A stretch of 64,000 nucleotides of DNA from Oscillatoria sp. HE19RPO (GCF_024220515.1 NZ_JAMXOT010000051.1:1-64000); one strand, 5' to 3'; positions 8,690-18,345 are shown, numbered from the stretch's first letter. Program-made: numbers and translations. Notes: generated from the sequence alone by a model not told the origin.

Positions 8690-9200
8690 GCATATCCCGA
8701 TCTAAACCAGAAGTGGTTTACGCTGAAATTCCGGTGGTTGTGCGATCGCCTTCTGGCCTCCTCCGGAGGTCGTTATACGGAAAACCCCAGGCCACGAATT
8801 CCCCTTCTGGTTTTAACCGGACACTCAACAGCCCCAAGCAAGACTGAAAAATTTTTCCCGGACATTCCCTCACCTCATCCCCTGACGTCTAGTCTAGGGT
8901 TACAGTAGAGGGAAGACAAACCCGGTTTATTCACAAAATTTTAGGCCAATGAAGGCCAAAAAAAGGGCCAGGAACCCAGTGTCTGACTCTACAGATCTAA
9001 CACTGTACCGGGTTCCTACTTGTGCTAAGTATTTGAGCTGGACGCCCCTCTGGGAACCGAGAGCGCCGGGACAGTATCGGGAAGACAACAGGGTTTCTGG
9101 ATCAACTGTGTTACGAATCAGCAGTTGGCTGTCACAAAAACCGGGTTTTGGTCCCTAGGCTTAAAGACCATACCGGCGTTCTCGCACCCAGAGCTTAACG
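8690..9200. other. Intergenic region with AAACCCGGTTT-type short repeats
   Basis: It contains copies of a short AAACCCGGTTT-like motif (8921, 9138) also found near 5089, 9660 and 9712. An open frame at 8949-9158 has no ribosome-binding site or protein-like composition and is not called. Confidence 0.4.
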
Positions 9201-9599
9201 TTACGAATCTTTCTGCTGTAAATTTTCTAACTCAGACCGCAACGCTGCAATTTGAGCGGTTAAGTCTTGTAAATCTTGGTAGACTTCCGGATTAGTTGCC
9301 GAAGTAGGCGGGGATGACGGAGGCTCAGAACTTGGCGCAGAGGGAGTGGCAGAGGATGGGGGTTCCCCGGGCGATCGCTGATGATCGATCAGGGTATCCA
9401 CAAAATTGCGGGCTTCCCGTTCGGTCAGTTCTCCTTTTTCAGCCCATTTTTTGGTCAAATCCTTGGCATCTAGTTTTAAATCCGCCAGATTTTCTTCTCG
9501 TTTTTGGGCGTCTTGAATGCTTTCGAGTAGGGAAGCCGTCGCGCCTACCCCAACTCGAAATCCGGTTTGTAAAAATTCCATAACGTTATCGGGGTTCAT
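9201..9599 (-). CDS. Phasin-like coiled-coil protein
   Basis: A 132-residue soluble protein with three parts. The helical N-terminus (MNPDNVMEFLQTGFRVGVGATASLLESIQD) continues into a charged helix (about 32-72, KREENLADLKLDAKDLTKKW). A Ser/Pro linker (about 76-103) follows, then a C-terminal heptad-like helix (YQDLQDLTAQIAALRSELENLQ). This matches short proteins usually annotated as phasin or polyhydroxyalkanoate granule-associated. No PHA synthase is nearby, so a role at storage granules is uncertain. It lies downstream of proB on the same strand, about 170 bases away, but probably has its own promoter. Confidence 0.65.
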   Translation of the reverse strand: MNPDNVMEFLQTGFRVGVGATASLLESIQDAQKREENLADLKLDAKDLTKKWAEKGELTEREARNFVDTLIDHQRSPGEPPSSATPSAPSSEPPSSPPTSATNPEVYQDLQDLTAQIAALRSELENLQQKDS

Positions 9600-9767
9600 C
9601 GTCTATGTTCTTCCGTGTTGTAGAAGTATTTTTAGTGTAACGACCTACAAGAGATCAGAAACCGGGTTTTTGACTGGGATTGGGGGTTACATGGCAAGGA
9701 TTTTGTAAAAAACCCGGTGGTCTTCTCTTGAGGGGACCGGCGTCCTCAAGCAACAGTCAAGCCGCTT

Positions 9768-10928
9768 TCAGTGCAGGGGGTCGGTGTTGTTCAACTCGGC
9801 GGCATCGCTACTGGAACCGCTTAAAACTAAGTTATCCCGGTGGATTACCGTGTCGGCAACAATATAACCTAAAATTTCGGGAATTTCATCAGACTTTCGT
9901 CCGCGAATGCGATCGAGTTCGTCACTGCTATAGTTAACCAGTCCCCGAGCAATTTCCCGACCCGAGCGATCGCACAGTTGCACCGCATCCGCCGCCTCAA
10001 ATTCTCCGAACACCTCCAGGATACCTGCGGCGAGGAGAGACTTTCCCCCTTGACAGATAGCCCGCACTGCCCCTTCATCTAAATAAAGTTTACCCGAGGG
10101 AATCACCGCATTAGCCAGCCAGCGCTTGCGGGCGTTACTCGTGCTCTTTTGCGGTGCAAAATGGGTGCCGATCGCCTCCCCCTGCAAAATCTTCTCCAAG
10201 TTACGCGGGGATTGAGACGAGGTAATCACCGTGCGGACTCCGGCACCTGTGGCAATGCGGGCCGCCTCAATTTTAGTCATCATTCCCCCAGTCCCCCAAT
10301 TGCTGCCACTGCCTCCGGTTTCCACCTGTAACTGCCGCAACTCATCGAGATGTTGAACCAGGGTAATCGGTTGGGCGTCGGGATGGCTGCGGGGGTCTGC
10401 GGAGTAGAGGCGATCGACATCGGTCATCAGAAACAGCCATTCCGCTTCGACTAAGCTGGCAACCATTGCCGAGAGGGTATCATTGTCGCCGAATTTGAGT
10501 TCTTCGGTGGCTACTGTATCATTTTCGTTGACAATCGGGATGACCCCGAGGCGGAGTAATTCTTGAAAGGTGTTGTAAGCGTTGACGTAGCGACTGCGTT
10601 GGACTAAATCGCTGCGTGTGAGGAGGACTTGGGCGATCGGCTGTTGCAGGGTGGTAAACAGGTCATCATAAACCCGCATTAAACGGCCCTGACCGACTGC
10701 AGCCACCGCTTGTTTGAGGGCGATCGTCCGGGGACGCTCTTTTAATCCCAGACGAGCACAGCCGACCCCCACGGCACCGGAGGAGACTAAGATGACGCGG
10801 TGCCCTTGGTGACGGAGGGCGCTGAGGGTTTCAATCAGGGCGGCAATGGTGGCGATCGCCAGGTTGCCAGTGCTCTCCTGGGTGAGACTAGAGGTGCCAA
10901 TTTTGACGACTAGGGTTTGCAGGTTCAT
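9768..10928 (-). CDS. proB: Glutamate 5-kinase
   Basis: The enzyme phosphorylates glutamate to glutamate 5-phosphate, the first committed step of proline synthesis. The 386-residue protein has an N-terminal amino-acid kinase domain: [11 protein letters not shown] near residue 6, [12 protein letters not shown] near 44, [20 protein letters not shown] near 134 and the [12 protein letters not shown] block near 211. A C-terminal PUA domain follows (about 280-365; [22 protein letters not shown]). This is the normal full-length bacterial architecture, in which proline feedback acts on the kinase domain. It is the last gene of the same-strand series DUF3727, mltG, yqeG, proB. Confidence 0.95.
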   Translation of the reverse strand: MNLQTLVVKIGTSSLTQESTGNLAIATIAALIETLSALRHQGHRVILVSSGAVGVGCARLGLKERPRTIALKQAVAAVGQGRLMRVYDDLFTTLQQPIAQVLLTRSDLVQRSRYVNAYNTFQELLRLGVIPIVNENDTVATEELKFGDNDTLSAMVASLVEAEWLFLMTDVDRLYSADPRSHPDAQPITLVQHLDELRQLQVETGGSGSNWGTGGMMTKIEAARIATGAGVRTVITSSQSPRNLEKILQGEAIGTHFAPQKSTSNARKRWLANAVIPSGKLYLDEGAVRAICQGGKSLLAAGILEVFGEFEAADAVQLCDRSGREIARGLVNYSSDELDRIRGRKSDEIPEILGYIVADTVIHRDNLVLSGSSSDAAELNNTDPLH

Positions 10929-10991
10929 AAAAAAAGCGCGATCGTTGGGGATGAAGTCCGGGTTACCAGTGGATGACCGGATCCAATTGTA

Positions 10992-11035
10992 AAGCGCCCG
11001 CCTTGATTTCGGTGAAGGCAGGCGCTTGGTTTTTA
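10992..11035. terminator. Strong hairpin between yqeG and proB
   Basis: Inverted repeat AAGCGCCCGCCTT / AAGGCAGGCGCTT (12 of 13 pairs match) with a ten-base loop. A T-rich run follows on the + strand, although both flanking genes are on the - strand. It could end antisense transcription or separate yqeG from proB. Confidence 0.4.
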
Positions 11036-11191
11036 TAAAACTGAATGATCGGGAGGGCCTTGCTCAAGGCTACCCCCTATAAACTCATCTTGATGCCGCT
11101 TGATAATTTGGTGTCAGCCTCAATATTTTAAGATGCAAAGATGCAGCGCTCTATAGGGTTTTTTAAAGGGGTGTTCCAGCTCAATGACCTA

Positions 11192-11716
11192 TTACTTCTT
11201 CTGAGCGAGGGAAGCGCCGAGGATTTGAGATAACCAGACTTCCAGCGATCGCACCGGATGCTTGGTTTGCATGATTTCCCCGGGTTCCACCATCGGTTCT
11301 ACCAAAATGGTAAACATTCCCAAGCGGTTACCAGCGAGGACATCGGTAAAGAGGCGATCGCCCACCATTGCCACCTTTTCCACCGGCAGATTCATCCCCG
11401 TCACCGCCTGTCGTAACTTGCGCCGCGAGGGTTTGGCTGCACCTGTAATATAGGGCAGATTTAAAGAGCGAGCAATCCCACCGATGCGAGCTTCACTGAT
11501 ATTATTGCTAACCAACCACAAGGTAGCAACCGGGCGAATTTGTTCAACCCACTGCCGGAGATACTCAGACACTTGAATTTCTCGAAGGGGGACGAGGGTT
11601 TCATCCACATCCAAAACCAGACCCTTGAGGTCATATTCTTTAACGATTTCTGGTGTCAGGCTTAAAATTGAGTCCCCTAAAAATAAATCGGGCTCTAAAA
11701 GTTTTCCCCAAGACAT
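11192..11716 (-). CDS. yqeG: YqeG-family HAD phosphatase
   Basis: A 174-residue HAD subclass IIIA protein. It shows the nucleophile motif LVLDVDETLVP near residue 33, motif II WLVSNN near 67, the lysine motif AKPSRRKLRQA near 98 and the acidic motif VGDRLFTDVLAGN near 120. Family members are phosphatases of uncertain substrate, and some relatives act on phosphatidylglycerophosphate. The frame is open upstream to 11890, but that extension (58 residues) does not look conserved, so I place the start at ATG 11716. It lies downstream of mltG in the same direction. Confidence 0.85.
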   Translation of the reverse strand: MSWGKLLEPDLFLGDSILSLTPEIVKEYDLKGLVLDVDETLVPLREIQVSEYLRQWVEQIRPVATLWLVSNNISEARIGGIARSLNLPYITGAAKPSRRKLRQAVTGMNLPVEKVAMVGDRLFTDVLAGNRLGMFTILVEPMVEPGEIMQTKHPVRSLEVWLSQILGASLAQKK

Positions 11717-11942
11717 AGTAATTGACCTTCGCTGACTAACACTAACCACCGCCCTAGAACCTGCCGTGACCCAATAATTTGGTTTGACAGCGCGATCGCC
11801 GGGTTCACCAGGATGCGTTTTAGAAACGGCATTCCCCGCAGAATGATTTTGACATATTAAGGTGGCATAGCCCACGGCGATCGCCCTCAATTCTCAGAAA
11901 TCCCCCCAGGAGCTTGTGCGAAGGGCTACTGGGGGAATATCA

Positions 11943-13061
11943 TTACCGTAACGTCGGGTCCCGCTCATCCCAGATGGCATCTTGAGCCGCTTCATGTTCA
12001 GCTAAGGTGCGACTAAAAATATGGGTGCCATCATAGAGGGCCACAAAATAGAGATATTCCGTCTCTTCTGGGGCTAAAGTGGCTTCTAAACTGGCAACTC
12101 CAGGAGCAGCGATCGGGGTCGGGGGTAAACCTGCATTCAGATAAGTATTGTAAGGGTTAGGGGTGTTCACCTGGGCCAGGGTTAAGGGTTGATCTTCCGT
12201 TTGTCGGATATTTAATCCATATTCCACCGTCGGATCAGCACCCAGAGTCATCCCCTGTTTGAGGCGGTTGGTAAAGACACCGGCAATGCGATGGCGTTCC
12301 GATGCCACCACGGACTCTTTTTCCACAATACTCGCTAAGGTGACCCATTCTTTGAGACTGAGATTGGTTTGATTTTGAGGGTTTTGATAGACTGGGAGAG
12401 CCACCTGTTCAAACCGATTCAGCATGGGTTGAATAATTGCTTGCGGAGTGATATTATCCGCGCGCAGCTTGTAAGTATCCGGGTATAAAAAGCCTTCTAA
12501 ATGGGGGATATCTTTAGGAAGCCAGGGATATTCAGCCCAGGGAATTTCCTGAGTGGCGGCGAGAAATTCTTCAGCGGTAAAAAAACCTTGAGACTCGAAA
12601 TGTGCAGCCATTTGCCGCAAATTCCACCCTTCGGGAACGGTGAAACTCAGCTGCATGACTTCCCCATTCCAAATTTTTTGGGCGATCGCCTGCATCGGCT
12701 CATCGGGAGAGAGTTGGTAGGTTCCCGCCTTGTAACCTCCATCTGGGTTTTGGCGAATTAACCACCGAGTCCACATATTCCAAGCATTGGCGGACCGAAT
12801 TAAACCCTGTTCTTCGAGTTTAATGCCGATGAGTTGTCCAGGTTCCCCGGGGTCAATTTTTACGACTTCCAGCCGATTGTCTGGGACGACAGAATCCCGA
12901 GGTAAAGATTCGGATACGGGTGCACTAGCCGATAGCCACCACCGCCAACCTTGCCATGCACTGATTCCGATCGCAGCGCACAGGATAAGCGCCACATATA
13001 ACAACCAATTTGTTTTTCGTTGACTCGCTGCTTTCATCTTCTGGTGATCTGTAACAACCAT
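11943..13061 (-). CDS. mltG: Endolytic murein transglycosylase MltG
   Basis: The enzyme cuts nascent peptidoglycan strands inside the chain and sets glycan length. The 372-residue protein has an N-terminal membrane anchor (NWLLYVALILCAAIGISAW, about 18-36). A LysM-like subdomain follows (GQLIGIKLEEQGLI). The YceG catalytic domain carries the glutamate motif WVTLASIVEKESVV near residue 240 and the substrate-binding block GMTLGADPTVEYGLN near 270. The ending LAEHEAAQDAIW fits. The neighbours DUF3727 upstream and yqeG downstream match the usual cyanobacterial arrangement. Confidence 0.92.
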   Translation of the reverse strand: MVVTDHQKMKAASQRKTNWLLYVALILCAAIGISAWQGWRWWLSASAPVSESLPRDSVVPDNRLEVVKIDPGEPGQLIGIKLEEQGLIRSANAWNMWTRWLIRQNPDGGYKAGTYQLSPDEPMQAIAQKIWNGEVMQLSFTVPEGWNLRQMAAHFESQGFFTAEEFLAATQEIPWAEYPWLPKDIPHLEGFLYPDTYKLRADNITPQAIIQPMLNRFEQVALPVYQNPQNQTNLSLKEWVTLASIVEKESVVASERHRIAGVFTNRLKQGMTLGADPTVEYGLNIRQTEDQPLTLAQVNTPNPYNTYLNAGLPPTPIAAPGVASLEATLAPEETEYLYFVALYDGTHIFSRTLAEHEAAQDAIWDERDPTLR

Positions 13062-13565
13062 GATGGGATGCCGCGAAGATCGTGGGGGATCTTGCCCGGA
13101 TGGAGAAGCGATCGCCCGCCATCACCCCGAAGGGATCTTGGGATCTTCATCGCGGCATTTATCTATTCCAGGGTAGTCTTTAATCTGTGAATTGATAGAC
13201 TCCACATCCGACGGTGAATTCGGTTTTATGTTCTCCTAGAGCTTAGACCACTCATAGAGCTAGAGGGTACTCTCCACAGCCAGGGATCTTTTGCTTTGTG
13301 CATCGAAGCACCTGATTCCCTAAAAGTTGGAGTCGCCTTTGTTGGGTCCAGCAAGAGTCAAGCGGGCGACGACTCTGAGTCTGAGTCAAATCCGAGTTGA
13401 GAAGATCCGATGCGATCGCCGATCCACCCTGATGTTCCATTAGTTCAAGCTGCTGAGCCCGCTAAAAATTTTTTTGAAATGGGACCGATCGGGCTTCAAT
13501 ATTGATTCGAGTCCCACATCTCTTGGGGTTGCTGAGTCAGACTGAGGACAATCTTTGTTTCGTCC
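13062..13565. other. Intergenic region between DUF3727 gene and mltG
   Basis: About 500 bases without a supportable gene. It presumably holds the mltG promoter. I see no repeat or riboswitch. Confidence 0.4.
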
Positions 13566-14147
13566 TTATTCGAGTTCTTCAAACAACCGTTCTTCGATCA
13601 TGCCTTCTAAAGTAGACATCATCGGTTCGAGTTCCTGTAACTCCTCATCGGAAAGTAACTCAGGGTTTCCGTCTTCATTGAGGCGCGCCAAAATGAAGAC
13701 GGGGTCTAAAGGAGAGTAGATGGCATACTCGGCTTCTTCATGATAAAAACTGGCTAACCACTGAAGTTCCTCATATTCTGCCGCTTCACCTAGCTCATCA
13801 TCACTGATTTCCTCTTCCGTAAATTCCGGAAGATCGCCACTAACCGTCAGAGTAATAGCGCTGCGTTTGAGGGTGAGGTTTTGTTCTTCGAGAACCGCTT
13901 TAGCCGTATCAAAAATAGTATCTACTTCCTCCTCACTAATCGGAATGGGTTCATCATCCTCATCCTCAGCTTGCCATGCGAAAATTTCCACCGGCGTATC
14001 AATGGGAGTGAGTAAAACGTAAGTATTGTCGTTTACTTCTACCGAATGTTCGATGTAACAAGATAGCGATCGCCCGGACTCATCCGTCAAAATTGTGGAT
14101 GAAGTGTGGGATTGCCCATTCTCTTTTGATGATTCCGATCGGGACAT
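13566..14147 (-). CDS. DUF3727 family protein with DUF1292-like N-terminus
   Basis: A very acidic 193-residue soluble protein. The first half (about 18-60, ILTDESGRSLSCYIEHSVEV...YVLLTPIDTPVEIF) resembles the DUF1292 beta-sheet domain. The second half (FYHEEAEYAIYSPLDPVFIL and a Glu-rich ending) matches cyanobacterial DUF3727 proteins. Function is unknown. It lies upstream of mltG on the same strand, a pairing common in cyanobacteria, which suggests a link to cell-envelope genes. No membrane segment is present. Confidence 0.8.
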   Translation of the reverse strand: MSRSESSKENGQSHTSSTILTDESGRSLSCYIEHSVEVNDNTYVLLTPIDTPVEIFAWQAEDEDDEPIPISEEEVDTIFDTAKAVLEEQNLTLKRSAITLTVSGDLPEFTEEEISDDELGEAAEYEELQWLASFYHEEAEYAIYSPLDPVFILARLNEDGNPELLSDEELQELEPMMSTLEGMIEERLFEELE

Positions 14148-14711
14148 GACAGATAATAGGAAGATAAAGAGCAGTAGCGAGGAGCAAAACGGAATCAGAA
14201 AACCGGAAAACGCCCTTCCCGCATTTCGGTCGAGGCGTACAGGTTTTTTGATTGCCCTAAACCCAGGAAGAGCAAATCCTAGGGCAAAACCAGAATATCA
14301 CGGGAGCGAGCCGATCCGATTTCTATTTTGTGGAGTGGGACTCTTGGCGATCGCCCCGGTGCGGGTTGGGCAGATTGGGGGTCAGTCATCATCCTGGGAT
14401 CAAGCCGAAACGGGCCATTCTTGAGGAGAAACGTTGGATGGCGAGAACGGGACCCGGGAGGAGGAATCCCTTGCGGCAGTCGCTCTTTCCATGTGCTGAT
14501 TGTCACCCTTGGAGGGAGCGTTCCATCCGGAAGGGGTACAAATCCCCGGAATGAAGATACTCAGATAAAGGTTCTCCCTAAATCCCGGTCTAGCCAGACT
14601 TGAGTCTAACTTTGGACTCAACTCAACATTTTGGGCCAAGACAGGATTGCGGGTTAACTGTTCTGTCATTTCAGTGACTCATCACTGCCGTCCCCGGATT
14701 TAACGAGTATC
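14148..14711. other. Divergent intergenic region
   Basis: It lies between the divergent DUF3727 and HTH-protein genes. Several open frames overlap here on both strands, but none has a convincing start or protein-like composition. It probably carries two promoters. Confidence 0.4.
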
Positions 14712-15743
14712 ATGGCACTTGAAACCCTCTCCCAGGCCACACTTCCTCCAGAGGAACTGACCGCTATCCTCACTCAAATTGAGTCGGAACTGTATCGGAC
14801 AAAAGTTTATCGCACCGCATTGGGATTCCTTAAACAGAGACTCGGTGAGTCGGCTGATGGTTCCTCTATGCTGCTACAAGCGGTGGCTAAAAAAGCGATT
14901 TGGCTGACGCTTAAGCAATGGATTTCCCCGGTTCAGGACGATTCAGAACCCCTAAATGAGTCTGAGTCGATCGTGGATGACCTAGACTTATCTCAGAGGT
15001 CCGGCGATCGCCAAGAGTCCCAGGCATTAGAGGACATCCGAACACCGGAAAGCCATTCCCCATCCCTTGGCGATTCAGAGCCCGCCGCGATCGCCCGGAA
15101 GACACCCTCTTCCTTGTCGTTACCCGCTACAATCAACCCCTTTCACCGGCACAAAAAACAGTTACAAGCTCAACAGCAAGCCCAAATCATTGCCCAGCAA
15201 CAACAATGGGCCGATCGCCTGACTCAAATTGGGCAAGAACTCCAAGCGGCACGCTGCGATCGCGGGTTATCGATTCTGGAATTGCATAAACAGACCCTGG
15301 TTCCTTGCCGTCATATTGAAGCGATCGAGAACGGCTATCTATCCCAGTTGCCCGAAGATGTTTATGTGCGGAGTTTTATTCATAAAATTGGGGATATCTT
15401 AGACTTAGACGGAGCGAGACTGGCGAATTTTTTACCTGTTCCCCCGAAACAGAATGCACCCATCCCGTCCTGGCACCATCAGGACTTTAACCTAGACTTG
15501 AACGTCAGTCCCCTGCATCTGTATGTCGGCTACACCGCTCTCATGGCTGGGGCGATCGGGGGACTCGGGTGGATGAATGGGCAATCTGCTCCCACAATCG
15601 TGCCAGAACCAGACCCAACTTTAACTGCCCCCGCGAGGGATTCTCGTCAAGGGGTGCTGCCGATGCAAACACCGGGGATTACCTCACAGGCGATCGCCTG
15701 TGCCGTCTTTGAGATAGCCCCACCCGAAGCCCTAGAGTGGTAA
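14712..15743 (+). CDS. RodZ-like membrane protein with helix-turn-helix domain
   Basis: A 343-residue protein. The N-terminal helical region (about 8-80) is followed by a variable linker rich in Ser, Asp and Gln. An HTH_25-type domain spans about 169-236 (IGQELQAARCDRGLSILELH, PEDVYVRSFIHKIGDILDLDG). One membrane segment lies near residues 267-286 (YVGYTALMAGAIGGLGWM). The arrangement of HTH, membrane anchor and outer tail resembles RodZ, which links MreB to the wall machinery, but the extra N-terminal domain is not in standard RodZ. The outer part is short (about 55 residues) and Pro-rich, so it may be a RodZ relative with a different partner. Confidence 0.75.
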   Translation: MALETLSQATLPPEELTAILTQIESELYRTKVYRTALGFLKQRLGESADGSSMLLQAVAKKAIWLTLKQWISPVQDDSEPLNESESIVDDLDLSQRSGDRQESQALEDIRTPESHSPSLGDSEPAAIARKTPSSLSLPATINPFHRHKKQLQAQQQAQIIAQQQQWADRLTQIGQELQAARCDRGLSILELHKQTLVPCRHIEAIENGYLSQLPEDVYVRSFIHKIGDILDLDGARLANFLPVPPKQNAPIPSWHHQDFNLDLNVSPLHLYVGYTALMAGAIGGLGWMNGQSAPTIVPEPDPTLTAPARDSRQGVLPMQTPGITSQAIACAVFEIAPPEALEW

Positions 15744-15791
15744 CCCCGTCTCAGGAAACCTCGACCCCATCCCACCCCTTGGACGAGGGTT

Positions 15792-16400
15792 TCAGGGTTC
15801 CTTCTGGGTATTAACATCGATCCAGTTGAGTAACCAGAGTCCCGTGACAAGCCCGATAAAGTGGGCCACAATGGTATGGGTATTGGCCAAAACCACAAAA
15901 ATATCCAAGGCTTGAATAAAATCTTGGGGGCGCAACGCCGTCACCAGGGAACCACCGCCTTGGTACTGGAGGGCCTTGGCTAGGAGGATACCGCCAATCG
16001 CTTCGGCGGCAATTAGGGTAAAGGACATCCCGGCTAAATTGACCATTAAACCCCGACGCACGATTTGCACCGTCTTCACTCGACCAGGGCGCAGCTTAGA
16101 ATTTGCAGAACTAAGCTGTTGAGATAGACGAGTATAGCGATAAGCCCAATAGATACTCAGTCCGAGGGCAGCCAGTCCCAGAACTGCAAAAAAGATACCC
16201 GGCGCGATGCTGACATTACTGGTTCTGGCTGCTTCGCGGGGTCCCGGAGATTCAATCAAAATTGCAAATAAGAAAATCAGTCCGGCAACAACGGCGAGAA
16301 CTAACTGTGTCCAAAAACTGATCCAGCCGATTCTGCGTAAGGCAGGGATGACGCGCTGGACGGGGGGTGGAAGTGCTTTAAAGTCTGTTTGATTTGACAT
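15792..16400 (-). CDS. DUF3611 family membrane protein
   Basis: A 202-residue protein with four hydrophobic segments: near residues 25-47 (WISFWTQLVLAVVAGLIFLF), 68-88, about 120-140 and 175-195 (HFIGLVTGLWLLNWI). It fits DUF3611, a four-helix membrane family of cyanobacteria and plants without known function. The frame is open to 16469, but the ATG at 16400 (MSNQTDFKALPPPVQRVIPA) gives the usual N-terminus. It converges on the RodZ-like gene, with 48 bases between stop codons. Confidence 0.82.
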   Translation of the reverse strand: MSNQTDFKALPPPVQRVIPALRRIGWISFWTQLVLAVVAGLIFLFAILIESPGPREAARTSNVSIAPGIFFAVLGLAALGLSIYWAYRYTRLSQQLSSANSKLRPGRVKTVQIVRRGLMVNLAGMSFTLIAAEAIGGILLAKALQYQGGGSLVTALRPQDFIQALDIFVVLANTHTIVAHFIGLVTGLWLLNWIDVNTQKEP

Positions 16401-17754
16401 ACGCAGAACGCAGTTACCGTTTTGGAGCGTTGAGATTGATGACTCTTGCTCAATCATAGAGCACCGCACCTCCGGATTGCCGTTGGCCGGTGATATTGAG
16501 GTGCAATTGCTGTATTTGCCCTGTTTATTTTAAATTAACTTGTAAAGAAAAATAGAGAACAAAAAAACACCGATGCGCGTCAGCCCATAAAGAATGCATC
16601 TTTTCGGCAGGCGATCGGCCCATTGGTTTGGGTAAATTCTGAGCATCTGGGTTTTTTTAGCGATTTGTCTGAGCACTATCTGATGATCCGTGCTGGAAAT
16701 TGGGGTGCAACTCAGGCCAAGTTTCAGGGGAACTTGACTTGATCCGTGGGAGAAGATGGCGATCGCCGGTAACCGGGTTAACCCAGTCCCGGTTGACTAC
16801 CCAGATTTTCAAAGAAAAATCGGGGTAAAATGCCCGCAGGGTTCATGACTACAAGCTTGTCTACAGGCTTTCAACGGGGGTGCGGTATCACCGACCCCGA
16901 GTCACAATCCTACAGCTGAAGCAGATTTAAGACTTCAACAGGTTCTGATTGAGCTGTGGATTGATTGCTCCAGTCGGCCTAGGAAAGAGGAAGGGTGCGC
17001 TCAGGTTTGAGAAAATCAAGCCATCTTCTGCCTGAGTCAATTCCGCCGACTGAACCACAGACTAACCCGAACGATCGCAGGGGTTGATGATCCATCCCTC
17101 GGTCTATCTGGGTATTAACAGGGGTGCAAATTACTACTAATAAATCAGGGCTGGCTTGCCGTTAGAGATAATTTTTAACAAGTTTGGTTCTAACGTTCAA
17201 GTCCTCAGAAGTTGTATTTATTTTATTTGGGTGCTGACTTTCGCTGATTCCCTCAGTAAGAGTCTGTATAAAAAAAATTGAGAGCGGATGTTTTGCGAGT
17301 TAGCTGGTAATTTTCCTGGCTGAACTCTCTCTGAAACTCGCTTGAACCAGATGGCGGCAATCAGACGAGGTTACGATCCTTTTGTTCCGGTATTATAGGA
17401 AGTTATTTAAAACTTTCTGCAATACAAATTATCTGAAAATTTGGAGCAACTTTCTTCTGGTACTCCGATTCTAGTTCAGGCAATTAAAAAAGGATGAATT
17501 CTCATTCACTCTGTGCCGACTAACTGGCTTCTTTGGCAGTTTCATCCAGCAACGCATCTATACCGAAGGGAACAAAATAACAAATCTTCAATCTTCCCGA
17601 CGCTCGGGACGGTATCTGGGTTGACTTTGAGTTGACTTTGAACTGTAGATTTTTCACCACTCAAGAGAGCGGTCAAGCTACGAAACGTCAATCTTTCAGT
17701 GCGTCAATTCCTGTATCAATTGGTATTTTAAGGGGTATTCAGCGGGTAACTCAA
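16401..17754. other. 1.35 kb region without a protein gene
   Basis: The longest gene-free stretch in the window. It contains the foldable segment at 16941-17067, and the rest is A+T-rich leader-like DNA before the PadR gene. No open frame with a ribosome-binding site was found. Confidence 0.5.
16941..17067. ncRNA. Candidate structured RNA (nested inverted repeats)
   Basis: Nested pairs enclose one another: GGTT 16941 / AACC 17064, CTGTGG 16954 / CCACAG 17055, CAGTCGGC 16971 / GCCGACTG 17045 (8 bp, perfect) and CTCAGG 17000 / CCTGAG 17031. An inner GGTTTGA-gaaaa-TCAAGCC hairpin competes with the last pair. Three perfect stems in the right order within 107 bases are more than I expect by chance. 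The long irregular helix is 6S RNA-like in shape, but I cannot match it to a known family. The strand is unknown. Confidence 0.4.
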
Positions 17755-18162
17755 ATGAATTTTGAAGAGATCTATGACTTTTTTCAAAACCCTCCGCCGA
17801 TCTATCTGAATAAAGAACTAACCGTCTGTTATGTTCTCTCAGTGTTATTGACGGGTGACTCTTATGGCACAGAACTGATTCAGCAATTAGAGCGGGAATA
17901 TCCAGCCTATCGACTTTCGGATACGGTACTCTACAGCGCTCTGAAATTTTTAGAAAATGAAAGAGTCATTAAGGGTTACTGGAAAAAGGTTGAAGGCCGG
18001 GGAAGACCCAGACGAATGTATCAGGTTCATCCGGAATTCCAGGGACAAGCTCATGATTTCGCTCTACTCTGGCAACAGTATGCTCTTGAAGGTCACGGCA
18101 TACCGAATTCTCCTCCAGATCACGTCCATTCCCATGAAAACAAGAACCAGGGTACGGGTTGA
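17755..18162 (+). CDS. PadR-family transcriptional regulator (possibly Pex-like)
   Basis: A 135-residue winged-helix regulator. The conserved PadR blocks are LNKELTVCYVLSVLLTGDSY followed by GTELIQQLE, LSDTVLYSALKFLENERVIK and WKKVEGRGRPRRMYQVHPE, covering about residues 19-95. The extended, very conserved N-terminus (FEEIYDFFQNPPPIYLN) is typical of the cyanobacterial group that includes, as I recall, the circadian period protein Pex, a repressor of kaiA. The frame is open to 17632, but only through a TTG and without conserved sequence, so ATG 17755 is preferred. No kai gene is nearby, so a clock role is speculation. Confidence 0.78.
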   Translation: MNFEEIYDFFQNPPPIYLNKELTVCYVLSVLLTGDSYGTELIQQLEREYPAYRLSDTVLYSALKFLENERVIKGYWKKVEGRGRPRRMYQVHPEFQGQAHDFALLWQQYALEGHGIPNSPPDHVHSHENKNQGTG

Positions 18163-18172
18163 ATCGGGAGGA

Positions 18173-18234
18173 GGGGAGATGGGGGAGATGGGGGAGATGG
18201 GGGAGATGGGGGAGATGGGGGAGATGGGGGAGAT
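18173..18234. repeat. Tandem repeat, unit GGGGGAGAT, about seven copies
   Basis: Six perfect nine-base units (18181-18234) are preceded by one shortened unit. The array begins just after the PadR stop codon and faces a similar array of opposite strand sense at 18292-18345. Confidence 0.95.
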
Positions 18235-18243
18235 TTTCGTAGT

Positions 18244-18290
18244 AACGCCTTCAGGCGTTATCCTCTTATTTTCTTAGTAACGACTTCAGT
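18244..18290. repeat. Two AACGACT-family hairpins, one with compensatory change
   Basis: The first hairpin is AACGCCT-tc-AGGCGTT, in which both members of one base pair differ from the usual AACGACT/AGTCGTT. The second (taacgacttcagtcatt) is the normal form with one loss of pairing. Confidence 0.75.
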
Positions 18291-18291
18291 C

Positions 18292-18345
18292 ATTCCTCCC
18301 CATCCTCCCCATCCTCCCCATCCTCCCCATCCTCCCCATCCTCCC
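18292..18345. repeat. Tandem repeat, unit CATCCTCCC, six copies
   Basis: Five perfect nine-base units (18301-18345) plus one variant. On the other strand the unit reads GGGAGGATG, close to the GGGGGAGAT unit at 18173-18234, so the pair forms an imperfect inverted arrangement around two short hairpins. Confidence 0.95.

Noticed and set aside
8949-9158. 69-codon open frame on the + strand
   Set aside because: It is built partly from AAACCCGGTTT repeats, with no ribosome site and a basic, low-quality composition.
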